From CAJWPI01 sp964571215 (GTDB lineage: Bacteria > Pseudomonadota > Gammaproteobacteria > Magnimaribacterales > Magnimaribacteraceae): a stretch of DNA of 29,264 nucleotides. The notes beneath the pieces are model-generated. The model was not told the origin of the DNA and searched no databases. It worked only from the letters and a program-made list of their open reading frames with translations. How positions within the stretch are numbered: the stretch's first letter is position 1; every line of letters begins with the position of its first letter. A program made the position numbers and the translations under genes. This document shows positions 1-7,818 of this stretch, piece after piece. Location: assembly GCA_964571215.1 (NCBI GenBank), contig CAZMZZ010000018.1:1-29264 (forward strand), written 5' to 3'.

Positions 1-2
1 AG

Positions 3-374
3 CCTTGTGATCTAGATATGACTTATGCTTTTGGTCAGGCAGGTTCTGCGCAAATAGAGTTCATGGTTCAACATAATGATGGCCCTTCTACATTCAGAGA
101 TATGTTTAAACCTGAGGAAGAAGGTTTTCACCATTGGTGTATTTTTACAAGTAAGTACGACGAAGAGTACAAAAGATTAACAAATAATGGATATATAGAG
201 ACCACAGCTTTTACCACTTCAGCAAGAGTATGTTGGTTAGATGCCGAAAAAGATCTAGGTGGTCATATAGAACTGTATGAAGAAAACCCAGGTACACAAG
301 GTTTTTTTGATTTACTAAGGGAAAGTCATGAAAGCTGGGATGGAAAAGACCCAATTAGACCAGCACCATTTTAA
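3..374 (+). CDS. VOC (glyoxalase/bleomycin-resistance fold) protein, 5'-truncated by window edge
   Basis: The reading frame is open to the first base of the window, so the first ATG at 18 is probably internal and the true start lies upstream. The visible 120 or so residues match the C-terminal part of a vicinal-oxygen-chelate protein: a strand of the type QIEFMVQHNDGPS, then GFHHWCIFT with its central His pair, and a terminal GGHIELYE strand ending in the Glu that usually ligates the metal in this fold. The family includes glyoxalases, epimerases and extradiol dioxygenases; substrate cannot be called. It is separated from the next gene by a possible weak terminator and a promoter, so it is probably not part of the P450 operon. 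Confidence 0.75.
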   Translation, partial: PCDLDMTYAFGQAGSAQIEFMVQHNDGPSTFRDMFKPEEEGFHHWCIFTSKYDEEYKRLTNNGYIETTAFTTSARVCWLDAEKDLGGHIELYEENPGTQGFFDLLRESHESWDGKDPIRPAPF

Positions 375-395
375 TGACTTAAACTGCTACGAAAT

Positions 396-420
396 AAGAA
401 AGTCCACTTTGTCTTTTTTT
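396..420 (+). terminator. Possible weak Rho-independent terminator
   Basis: A short imperfect hairpin (AAAG, loop TCCA, CTTT, with a few outer pairs interrupted by a bulge) is followed directly by seven T residues after the stop of the VOC gene. The stem is AT-rich and short, so termination efficiency would be modest. Confidence 0.35.
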
Positions 421-436
421 ACTATACTGGCATAAT
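409..436 (+). promoter_or_regulatory. Candidate sigma70 promoter for the P450-led operon
   Basis: TTGTCT at 409-414 (4 of 6 matches to the -35 consensus) is spaced 16 bp from CATAAT at 431-436, which is preceded by TGG, giving an extended -10 element. The predicted start near 443 leaves a leader of about 19 nt containing the GGAG ribosome site at 453-456, ahead of the ATG at 462. The -35 overlaps the tail of the weak terminator. Confidence 0.45.
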
Positions 437-461
437 CTTTTTTTTATTACTTGGAGATGTC

Positions 462-1718
462 ATGGTAAGTAATCCTCTGGATGATTCTAGAAAACTTGAA
501 GAAATGCAATTATTTGATAAGGAAATCTTAGAATGCCCTTATCATTATAATAAAGAGTTAAGAGAACAGGCGCCTGTATATAAAGATCCTGAGACCGGCA
601 TATATATTATTTCTAAATATGAATTAGTCAAAGAAGCTACGAGAAAGAAAGATATTTTTTCAAGTGAATTTATTTTAAACAGTGATTCGAGTGAAGCACA
701 AGAGGTAAAAGAAGCTAGAAGAAAGGCTTTTAACTTAGGTAAAGGAACTCTATTAACAATAGATGACCCAGAACATAAAAAATATAGAGAATTAGTTAAA
801 GATTTTTTTGTACCTGACAAAATTGCAGCTTATGAACCTTGGATTTTAGATTTCTCTTCTAATTTAATTGAAAAATTTGCTGATAATGGAAATTGTGACT
901 TCATAAGAGAATTTGCAAGACCTTTGCCTTTATCTGTAATTTTGCATGTTTTAGGAATACCATTAGACAGAATAGATGACTGTTTCAAATGGACCTTAGA
1001 TTCAGTTACAGCACTATCAGGAGTAGCTTCGGATGAAGAACTTATAGAAGCACATAATGGAATTGCTGAAGAACATGATTTTTTTGCTGAAGAAATAGAA
1101 GCTCGGAGGGGAAGTCCTAGAGATGATCTGTTGTCAGTCATTGCAAATGCCAAATACGAAGACGCAAGATATTTAACTACAGAAGAAAGTATTTCTTTTT
1201 GCACTCAATTCTTAGTAGCAGGTAATGAAACAACAACAGCAACTTTAGCTGAAGCCATGAGACAACTATGTCTATTCCCCGAAGAACAAGAGAAAATAAG
1301 GAAAGATCCTTCATTAATACCCAATCTTGTGGAGGAGTCCCTTAGGTTAGCTACCCCTACCTCAAATATGTGGAGAGTTGCTTCAGAAGACCATGAAATA
1401 GGTGGTGTTACTATCCCTAAAGGCAGTCAGGTGCTTCTCAAATTCTTTTCATCAAATCATGATGAAGAAGTCTTTGAGGAACCAATGAAATTTGATGTAA
1501 CTAGAGAAAATGCTAGAAGCCATATTGCCTTCGGATTTGGGATACATGTCTGTATTGGTCAACTTCTCTCAAAACAAGAAATGATGAATGGTTGGCAAAC
1601 ACTATTCCAAAAACTCAAAAATTTCACATTTGATACTGACCCTGATCAGTTGAAATATATGCCAAATATATTGCTTAGAGGTTTAGAAGAACTCCCGATA
1701 AAATTTGAGAAAGTATAA
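462..1718 (+). CDS. Cytochrome P450 (bacterial CYP, soluble)
   Basis: Heme-thiolate monooxygenase of 418 residues, the usual length for soluble bacterial P450s, with no N-terminal membrane anchor. Visible hallmarks are the HxxxR-type motif in TIDDPEHKKYRELV near residue 105, the I-helix oxygen-activation motif AGNETTT with the acid-alcohol pair Glu256/Thr257, the K-helix EESLR (ExxR), and the heme-binding loop FGFGIHVCIG with the axial Cys364. The start is supported by GGAG a few bases upstream. It leads a long same-strand gene run and is followed after 3 bp by an epoxide-hydrolase-type gene, suggesting it epoxidises or hydroxylates an alicyclic or terpenoid-like substrate. No ferredoxin or ferredoxin reductase gene is in the window. 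Confidence 0.95.
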   Translation: MVSNPLDDSRKLEEMQLFDKEILECPYHYNKELREQAPVYKDPETGIYIISKYELVKEATRKKDIFSSEFILNSDSSEAQEVKEARRKAFNLGKGTLLTIDDPEHKKYRELVKDFFVPDKIAAYEPWILDFSSNLIEKFADNGNCDFIREFARPLPLSVILHVLGIPLDRIDDCFKWTLDSVTALSGVASDEELIEAHNGIAEEHDFFAEEIEARRGSPRDDLLSVIANAKYEDARYLTTEESISFCTQFLVAGNETTTATLAEAMRQLCLFPEEQEKIRKDPSLIPNLVEESLRLATPTSNMWRVASEDHEIGGVTIPKGSQVLLKFFSSNHDEEVFEEPMKFDVTRENARSHIAFGFGIHVCIGQLLSKQEMMNGWQTLFQKLKNFTFDTDPDQLKYMPNILLRGLEELPIKFEKV

Positions 1719-1721
1719 CTT

Positions 1722-2096
1722 ATGAACAACAAAGACTTGATTCAAGATTTTATAGAAGCTTGGAATAATTTAGATCTAGAAAAAGTCGTAAATTTCTTCG
1801 CTGACGATATTTTTTATCACAATATTCCTATGGAACCATTAAATGGTAAATCGGAAGCGGCTGCTTTTGTAGATGGCCTGAAAGACTGTGATTCTATTAA
1901 TTGGGAGTTAATTGCTATAGCAGAAGAAGGAAATAAAGTCTTGACTGAAAGGATAGACAACTTCAACTTTAAAGATGGTAGAAAGATAAGCATACCTGTT
2001 ATGGGAACTTTTGAGATAGAAAATAAAAAAATAAAAAAATGGAGAGACTATTTTGATTTAGAAACTTTCCAAAAACAGATAACTGGTCAATCTTAG
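1722..2096 (+). CDS. Limonene-1,2-epoxide hydrolase-type protein (NTF2-like fold)
   Basis: 124-residue cone-shaped NTF2-fold protein that resembles the limonene-1,2-epoxide hydrolase family more than a generic SnoaL protein. The catalytic residues known in Rhodococcus LEH (Tyr53, Asn55, Arg99, Asp101, Asp132) have apparent counterparts in the same order: Tyr32 and Asn34 in FYHNIP, Arg77 and Asp79 in TERIDNF, and Asp109 in WRDYFD. The VMGTFEI strand before the last Asp also matches the family. It is predicted to add water to an epoxide to give a vicinal diol. Only 3 bp separate it from the P450 stop, so monooxygenation followed by epoxide opening is the natural reading. The assignment rests on motif comparison from memory. 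Confidence 0.8.
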   Translation: MNNKDLIQDFIEAWNNLDLEKVVNFFADDIFYHNIPMEPLNGKSEAAAFVDGLKDCDSINWELIAIAEEGNKVLTERIDNFNFKDGRKISIPVMGTFEIENKKIKKWRDYFDLETFQKQITGQS

Positions 2097-2100
2097 TTTT

Positions 2101-3297
2101 ATGGAATTACAATTTAATCAAGAAGAGTTGGATTTTCAAAAAGAAGTTAAAGACTTTCTTGATACAAACTTACCTCAACATCTGATTGAAGAGGCAAAAA
2201 GAACTACAGCTGTCTTCCCTGAAAAAAGTGCAGCTCTTGAATGGCAAGCTATCCTTGCAAAAAAGGGTTGGTTAGTTCCCTCTTGGCCTGAAGAATACGG
2301 GGGTACAAATTGGAATCCAGCACAAAAATATATTTTTTCTTTGGAATGTGCCAACGCTGGCGCTCCATCTCTTATACCTATGGGTCTTAATATGCTTGGT
2401 CCTGTTCTAATAGGTTACGGAACTCAAGAACAAAAAGATTTTTACTTGCCTAGAATTATCAGTGGGGAAGATTATTGGTGTCAAGGTTACAGTGAACCAG
2501 GTTCTGGTTCAGACCTGGCAAGCCTTAAATGCAAAGCTGAAATTAAAGGGGATAAATATATAGTTAATGGTACTAAAATCTGGACAACTCATGCTCATTT
2601 TGCAAATAAAATATTCTGTTTAGTTAGAACTGATAGCTCAAAAAAGCCTCAAGAAGGGATTACCTTTTTATTAATTGATATGGAACAGGCTGGAGTTAAT
2701 GTAGAACCTATAATAATGCTTTCAGGAGATCATGATGTTAATCAAGTTGTTTTTAACAATGCGGAAGCTAATATTGATCAACGGATAGGCAATGAAGGTG
2801 AGGGTTGGACAGTTGCAAAATATCTTTTAGAGTTTGAGAGAGGGGGCTCTTCTGCCTCAGCTAGATCATTTAAAGCTATTAATTTAGCTAAATCCCTAGC
2901 TAAAGAAATTGTGGACAATGGTGAGCCCTTGCTAACAAACCCTGCTTACTTTAAAAAATTAAATGAACTGGAACTTAAAGCTCAATCTCTTCAATATACT
3001 GAGCTAAGAACTTTATCTAGCATGAAGAAAGGAGGAAGCCCAGGTCCAGAGTCTTCTATGAGCAAAAATCTTGCTACTGACTTACAACAAGAAATAACAG
3101 AAGTAGCCCTAGAAATAATAGGTTATTATGGAACTCCCAAACATGACAATACACTAGGAAACAATGCAATCCCTATAGGCTCGGATCGATTTATAACCCA
3201 GGCAGGAAGGTATCAGAATTCTAGAGCTGCAAGTATCTACGGAGGTTCTAGAGAAATTCAAAAAAATATCATTGCAAAGGCCGTCTTAGGTCTTTAA
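2101..3297 (+). CDS. Acyl-CoA dehydrogenase family protein
   Basis: FAD flavoprotein of 398 residues. The order is an N-terminal helical domain (QEELDFQKEVKDFL), the WPEEYGG motif near residue 60, the central beta-domain signature QGYSEPGSGSDLASL, and the C-terminal helical bundle ending in YGGSREIQKNIIAKAVLG, the usual flavin and tetramer-contact segment. It would introduce an alpha-beta double bond into an acyl-CoA. It lies 4 bp after the epoxide hydrolase and 19 bp before the E1 alpha gene, which has its own AAGGA site. Together with a downstream 2-oxoacid dehydrogenase complex this resembles the oxoacid to acyl-CoA to enoyl-CoA order of branched-chain catabolism. Chain-length preference is not evident. 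Confidence 0.93.
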   Translation: MELQFNQEELDFQKEVKDFLDTNLPQHLIEEAKRTTAVFPEKSAALEWQAILAKKGWLVPSWPEEYGGTNWNPAQKYIFSLECANAGAPSLIPMGLNMLGPVLIGYGTQEQKDFYLPRIISGEDYWCQGYSEPGSGSDLASLKCKAEIKGDKYIVNGTKIWTTHAHFANKIFCLVRTDSSKKPQEGITFLLIDMEQAGVNVEPIIMLSGDHDVNQVVFNNAEANIDQRIGNEGEGWTVAKYLLEFERGGSSASARSFKAINLAKSLAKEIVDNGEPLLTNPAYFKKLNELELKAQSLQYTELRTLSSMKKGGSPGPESSMSKNLATDLQQEITEVALEIIGYYGTPKHDNTLGNNAIPIGSDRFITQAGRYQNSRAASIYGGSREIQKNIIAKAVLGL

Positions 3298-3316
3298 TTA
3301 AAAAAAGGAAAAACTT

Positions 3317-4279
3317 ATGAAGAAAGAAGAATTATTAAAAGTTTATAGAACTATGAAAACTATTCGATCCTTTGAAGAAAGGTGCGACAAAGAATTTATG
3401 CAAGGAAATATTCCTGGATTTGTGCATCTCTATGCTGGACAAGAAGCTGTGGCTGTAGGGGTTTGTTCACATCTTAGTGATGAAGATAAGATAGGAAGTA
3501 CACATAGAGGGCATGGTCACTGCATAGCTAAGGGATGTGATGTTAAGGGAATGATGCATGAGATTATGGGTAAGGCTGATGGACTTTGCAAAGGTAAAGG
3601 AGGGTCTATGCACATAGCCGACCTCAGTAAGGGTATGCTTGGTGCTAATGCCATAGTAGGTGGAGCTCCCCCTACAGCCGTGGGTGCTGCATTAACTGCT
3701 AAAACCTTAGGAAATAAGACTGTAGCTGTTGCATTTTCTGGTGATGGAGCTTCAAATCAAGGAACAACTTTTGAAGCTATGAATATGGCTGTCGTCCTGC
3801 AAGTACCTGCTATCTTCGTCTTTGAAAATAATGGGTATGGTGAACATACTGGAGCTGATTATGCCGTGGGTTCAAAAGATATAGCAGGAAGAGCAGAAGG
3901 TTTTGGTCTTCCTACATACAAAGTAGATGGCACAGATTTCTTTGATGTATATGAAACTGCAGGTAAAGCTATAAAAGAAGCAAGGGAAGGGAAAGGTCCT
4001 TCGGTTATAGAAGCTGAAGCTGTGAGATTCGGTGGTCATTTTATAGGGGATCCGCAAAACTATAGGGCAGAAGGCGAATTGGATAAATTAAGAGAAGAGA
4101 AAGATTGTTTAAAAATTTTTAGAGCTAGAGTTGTTGCAGACTTTGACATAAAGAATGAAGAACTAGATGGAATAGATAAAGAAGTTGAAACATTAATAGA
4201 TCAAACTGCGAAGTCTGGAATATCTGCTCCTATGCCAGATACTAAAGAACTCAACTCAGACGTCTATTTAAATTATTAA
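3317..4279 (+). CDS. TPP-dependent 2-oxoacid/acetoin dehydrogenase E1, alpha subunit
   Basis: 320 residues, the length of AcoA/PdhA-type alpha subunits. The thiamine-diphosphate motif runs from Gly142-Asp143-Gly144 (GDGASNQG) to Asn171-Asn172 (FENNGYG). The segment GSTHRGHGH near residue 60 and the GKGGSMH motif are also typical. It forms an alpha2beta2 E1 with the next gene and decarboxylates a 2-oxoacid, or cleaves acetoin-like compounds, passing the acyl group to E2. Overall similarity is closest to acetoin dehydrogenase AcoA by recollection, but substrate cannot be set from sequence and the neighbourhood suggests a specialised catabolic substrate. Confidence 0.92.
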   Translation: MKKEELLKVYRTMKTIRSFEERCDKEFMQGNIPGFVHLYAGQEAVAVGVCSHLSDEDKIGSTHRGHGHCIAKGCDVKGMMHEIMGKADGLCKGKGGSMHIADLSKGMLGANAIVGGAPPTAVGAALTAKTLGNKTVAVAFSGDGASNQGTTFEAMNMAVVLQVPAIFVFENNGYGEHTGADYAVGSKDIAGRAEGFGLPTYKVDGTDFFDVYETAGKAIKEAREGKGPSVIEAEAVRFGGHFIGDPQNYRAEGELDKLREEKDCLKIFRARVVADFDIKNEELDGIDKEVETLIDQTAKSGISAPMPDTKELNSDVYLNY

Positions 4280-4289
4280 GGAGAAAAAA

Positions 4290-5303
4290 ATGCCAGAAAA
4301 ATCTTACACAGAAGCTCTAAATGAAGCACTTCATCAGGAAATGGATAGGGACGAAACTGTAATAGTTATAGGAGAGGATGTAGCTGGAGGTGCAGGGACC
4401 AAAGGAGATGATGTTGAAGCAATTGGAGGAATTTTTGGGGTTACTGCAGGATTAGGAAAGAAATATGGTCGAACAAGAGTTGTTGATACGCCTATCACTG
4501 AATCCGCTATTGTTGGGACAGCTGCAGGAGCTGCTATGACTGGCCTAAGGCCAGTTGCTGAACTAATGTTCGTAGATTTTCTTGGGGTTTGTTTTGACCA
4601 GATTTACAATCAAGCAGCAAAATTTAGATATATGTTTGGAGGTAAAGCAACAACCCCCCTTGTCATAAGAACTGCAGTTGGAGCTGGATTAAGCGCTGCT
4701 GCCCAACATTCTCAAACTATGTTTTCTACTTTTACTTCTGTCCCAGGTTTAAAAGTTGTAATGCCTTCTAACCCATATGATGCTAAAGGACTTCTTATTC
4801 AGGCTATTCGAGATGATGATCCTGTTATTTTTTGTGAACATAAATTGTTATACGCTATGACCGGAGATGTACCCGATGAAGAATATGTCATTCCTTTTGG
4901 AGAAGCTAATTGGTTAAGGGATGGAGAAGATTTAACAATTATTGCCTTTTCAGCTATGGTTCCAAAAGCTCTAGAAGCTGCTGACAAACTAGCAGAAGAA
5001 GGTGTCAAATGTACTGTTATAGATCCTAGAACTACTTCCCCGCTAGATGAAGAATCAATACTAGAATCGGCTGAAGAGACGGGAAGAGTGGTAATTGTAG
5101 ATGAAAGTACTCCTAGGTGCAGTATAGCTTCAGACATTTCTTCAATAATCGCAGATAAAGCTTTTAAAGCCCTTAAAGCTCCAATAAAAAAGGTAACTGC
5201 TTCTCACACTCCAGTACCATTTTCTCCTTCTTTAGAGCAAGCTTTTATTCCTCAAACTGAAGGAATAATTTCAGCTTGCAGAGAAGTTATAGGAAGTAAC
5301 TAG
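4290..5303 (+). CDS. TPP-dependent 2-oxoacid/acetoin dehydrogenase E1, beta subunit
   Basis: 337 residues, matching AcoB/PdhB. The N-terminal IGEDVAGGAGTKGD region, the DTPITE motif with Glu71 (the TPP-activating Glu position), QIYNQAAKFRYMFGG and the AQHSQT loop are characteristic, and the C-terminal transketolase domain VDESTPRCSIASDI follows. A strong GGAG sits just before the ATG, 10 bp after the alpha-subunit stop, so the two subunits are co-translated from one message. Confidence 0.92.
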   Translation: MPEKSYTEALNEALHQEMDRDETVIVIGEDVAGGAGTKGDDVEAIGGIFGVTAGLGKKYGRTRVVDTPITESAIVGTAAGAAMTGLRPVAELMFVDFLGVCFDQIYNQAAKFRYMFGGKATTPLVIRTAVGAGLSAAAQHSQTMFSTFTSVPGLKVVMPSNPYDAKGLLIQAIRDDDPVIFCEHKLLYAMTGDVPDEEYVIPFGEANWLRDGEDLTIIAFSAMVPKALEAADKLAEEGVKCTVIDPRTTSPLDEESILESAEETGRVVIVDESTPRCSIASDISSIIADKAFKALKAPIKKVTASHTPVPFSPSLEQAFIPQTEGIISACREVIGSN

Positions 5304-5309
5304 TATTTT

Positions 5310-6521
5310 ATGGCTACCATACAGCCAGTTACTATTCCCCAATGGGGTCTTACTATGACTGAAGGCACTCTTGTAAAGTGGAATGCTTCTGAAGGTGATG
5401 AAATAAAAGAAAAAGATGAAATAGCTGAAATCGAAACAGAAAAAATTGTAAATGTCTTGGAATCTCCTTCTGGAGGAATACTAAGAAAATTAATAGGAAA
5501 AGAAGGAGAAACACTTCCGGTAGGAGCTTTAATAGGGGTTATTGCTGATGAATCTCAATCTGATGATGATATAAAGAAGTTTATACAAGAATATAAGCCT
5601 ATAGAGCTAGCATCTCCTTCTCAAAGTCAAAAATCAGAAGAATCTAAAACTTCTCCTTCACAAACATCTATAACTTCAGCACCAGGGGTTGGACAAGCCA
5701 GTCCTGCTGTTAAAAGACTAGCAAAAAAACTAGGTGTTGATTTAGAACGTGTTTCAGGATCAGGAAGAAATGGAAGAATTACAAAAGAGGATGTCGAATT
5801 GGCTTCTCAAGGAATTACTCAAACCTCTGAGAATGGACTAGTTGAAAAATTAGATAATCCCTATACTTCCATTCCTTTCACTAGTATGAGAAAAACTATT
5901 GCGAAAAGATTAACTGAGTCTAAGCAAACTATTCCTCACTTCTATTTAACTGCCGATTACTCTATTGATAAATTAATAGAGAAAAAGAATGAACTGAGCA
6001 ACGAAAAATCTAAAATATCTCTTAATGATATTCTTGTTCATTGCGTTGCCAGAGCTTTAATTGACGAACCAAGGGCAAACGTACAATTAATTGGTGAAGA
6101 AATTAGACAGTTTAATCATGCCGATATTTCCGTAGCGATCGCAACTGAAGGAGGCTTAATAGCTCCAATAGTGAAAAAGGCTGATCAAAAAACAGTACAA
6201 GAAATAAGTGAAGAACTAAAGGATTTATCAACTAGAGCTCAAAAGGGAGCTCTTAAGAGAGAAGAAATATTAGGAGGTACATTTAGTGTCTCTAATTTAG
6301 GAATGTTCGGTGTCAAACATTTTGAAGCAATTATTAACCCTCCTCAAGGAGCTATACTGGCTATTGGTAGTTCTGTTCAAAAAATAATTTCTTCCAATGG
6401 AAAACCTTTATCATCAGATATCATGAGTGTTTCTTTATCCTGTGATCACAGGGTGATAGATGGGGCTGTGGGAGCAACATTTTTACAAGCTCTTAGAAAA
6501 CATATCGAAGAACCTAAATAA
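5310..6521 (+). CDS. Dihydrolipoamide acyltransferase (E2) of the 2-oxoacid dehydrogenase complex
   Basis: 403 residues with a standard three-part layout. An N-terminal lipoyl domain carries the lipoylated Lys45 in ETEKIVNVLE. A Ser/Pro/Thr-rich linker (about 95-130) leads to a peripheral-subunit-binding domain ASPAVKRLAKKLGVDLERVS (about 130-165). The C-terminal acyltransferase domain has the catalytic CDHRVIDG motif with His380 and Asp384. It takes the acyl group from E1 and transfers it to CoA. No dihydrolipoamide dehydrogenase (E3) gene occurs in the window, so the complex probably borrows a housekeeping E3. It lies 6 bp after E1 beta and 6 bp before the Rieske gene. Confidence 0.93.
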   Translation: MATIQPVTIPQWGLTMTEGTLVKWNASEGDEIKEKDEIAEIETEKIVNVLESPSGGILRKLIGKEGETLPVGALIGVIADESQSDDDIKKFIQEYKPIELASPSQSQKSEESKTSPSQTSITSAPGVGQASPAVKRLAKKLGVDLERVSGSGRNGRITKEDVELASQGITQTSENGLVEKLDNPYTSIPFTSMRKTIAKRLTESKQTIPHFYLTADYSIDKLIEKKNELSNEKSKISLNDILVHCVARALIDEPRANVQLIGEEIRQFNHADISVAIATEGGLIAPIVKKADQKTVQEISEELKDLSTRAQKGALKREEILGGTFSVSNLGMFGVKHFEAIINPPQGAILAIGSSVQKIISSNGKPLSSDIMSVSLSCDHRVIDGAVGATFLQALRKHIEEPK

Positions 6522-6527
6522 AAAAAT

Positions 6528-7814
6528 ATGGCAATATCTTCCGAACAGATTGAACAAGAAATATTGTTTCGCTCTAAAAAAGAATTCTCTAGAAAAACAC
6601 CCCCTAAGGAATTTAAAGATTTACCTGAAATTCCTGCACAAAGATATGTAAATGAAGCATTTAATGATCTAGAAAAAGACGCCTTATGGAATAAATGTTG
6701 GCTCTATGCAGCACATACTGATCAGATAAAGAATCCAGGAGATTTCTTATTATGGCAAGATGCTGGAGTTCCTATAGTTATAGTAAGAGCTGAAGACAAC
6801 CAAATTAGAGCTTTCTATAACACATGCAGACATAGAGGTTCATCTGTAATTAGAGAAGACTCAGGGAATACTAAACGATTTGTCTGTCAGTATCATAGTT
6901 GGGCTTACGACTTATTAGGAAATCTTGAATTTGTTCCTGATTCAAGAGATTGGCAGAATCTAGATAAAAGTTGTAAAAACCTCATTCCAGTAAGGTGTGA
7001 GTTATGGGGAAATTTAATTTTTTTAAATCAAGACACGGAAGCCATGCCTCTTTTAGATAATTTAGGTGTAGTAAATAAGATAATGGAACAGTTTCAACTA
7101 GATAAAATCAGATATATTGGTAAAAGGTCCTGGGATGTAAGCTCCAACTGGAAAGTCTGCCAAGATGCATTTATGGAAGTTTACCATCTCAACACCGTTC
7201 ATCCAGAGTCTGTTGCACAACTTCTTGATCATAGAGGAGCAGTTATGGCTCTTTTACCTAATGGACACTCTATTATGACCACCCCAAATAGAACCCAGTT
7301 ATCTGCTGATGGACTAAGCGTAACCGAAGAACAAGAAAACTCTACTGCTGATGTATATGCTGAAGTAAAAGCTTCCGCACCTTTGGAAATTAAGACAGTT
7401 AGAGAACTGGCTAGAAGTAACAACCTGTCCTTCAACTTTTTTCCTAACATAGTTACCCCTCTAAATCCTACTGGTTTCCCTTTTTTACAGTTTTGGCCTG
7501 TAACGCTCAATACTTGCAGGATGGATGTACATTGGTTTTCTCCTGATTGGGGAAAAGGTGAATTGCCTAATAAAGACTATTGGGATGAAAGGATGGATTT
7601 ATTTGATGTAATACTTTCTGAAGACACTTTAAATATACCTTGGATACAACAATCTCTTGAATCTCCAGGCTTCAAAAGTGTCCCACTAAACTACCAAGAA
7701 AGAAGAATTTATTATACCCACCAAGAATTAGATAAGGTAATTGGTGATAACCGCATCCCAAACGAATGTAAAGTGCAACCTGTCTTAGATAATTTTATAG
7801 AAGACTGGTCTTAA
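6528..7814 (+). CDS. Rieske non-heme iron oxygenase, alpha subunit (1 of 3)
   Basis: 428-residue oxygenase. The Rieske [2Fe-2S] cluster ligands are Cys100-x-His102 (CRHRG) and, 17 residues later, Cys120-x2-His123 (CQYHSW). The mononuclear iron site is in DAFMEVYHLNTVHPE, giving His220 and His225, with a C-terminal Asp near 366 (SEDTLNIP) as the likely third ligand. The residue three before the first His, which relays electrons between centres, is Glu217 rather than the Asp of naphthalene dioxygenase. There is no beta subunit gene alongside, suggesting an alpha-only oxygenase. Possible reactions include hydroxylation, dihydroxylation or O/N-demethylation. Confidence 0.93.
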   Translation: MAISSEQIEQEILFRSKKEFSRKTPPKEFKDLPEIPAQRYVNEAFNDLEKDALWNKCWLYAAHTDQIKNPGDFLLWQDAGVPIVIVRAEDNQIRAFYNTCRHRGSSVIREDSGNTKRFVCQYHSWAYDLLGNLEFVPDSRDWQNLDKSCKNLIPVRCELWGNLIFLNQDTEAMPLLDNLGVVNKIMEQFQLDKIRYIGKRSWDVSSNWKVCQDAFMEVYHLNTVHPESVAQLLDHRGAVMALLPNGHSIMTTPNRTQLSADGLSVTEEQENSTADVYAEVKASAPLEIKTVRELARSNNLSFNFFPNIVTPLNPTGFPFLQFWPVTLNTCRMDVHWFSPDWGKGELPNKDYWDERMDLFDVILSEDTLNIPWIQQSLESPGFKSVPLNYQERRIYYTHQELDKVIGDNRIPNECKVQPVLDNFIEDWS

Positions 7815-7818
7815 AGAT

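Noticed and set aside
830..1204. 124-aa minus-strand open frame inside the P450
   Set aside because: Antisense shadow: Ser/Leu/Lys-rich, no ribosome site or motif, inside a P450 with complete signatures.
3317..6521. Calling the E1/E2 genes acoA, acoB and acoC outright
   Set aside because: Lengths and motifs suit acetoin dehydrogenase, but pyruvate- and branched-chain-type complexes share them, no acoL/E3 or acetoin regulator is present, and the context suggests another substrate.
6460..6651. 63-aa plus-strand open frame across the E2/Rieske junction
   Set aside because: It lies wholly in another frame of two well-supported genes and is Lys/Asn-rich, as expected for a chance frame.
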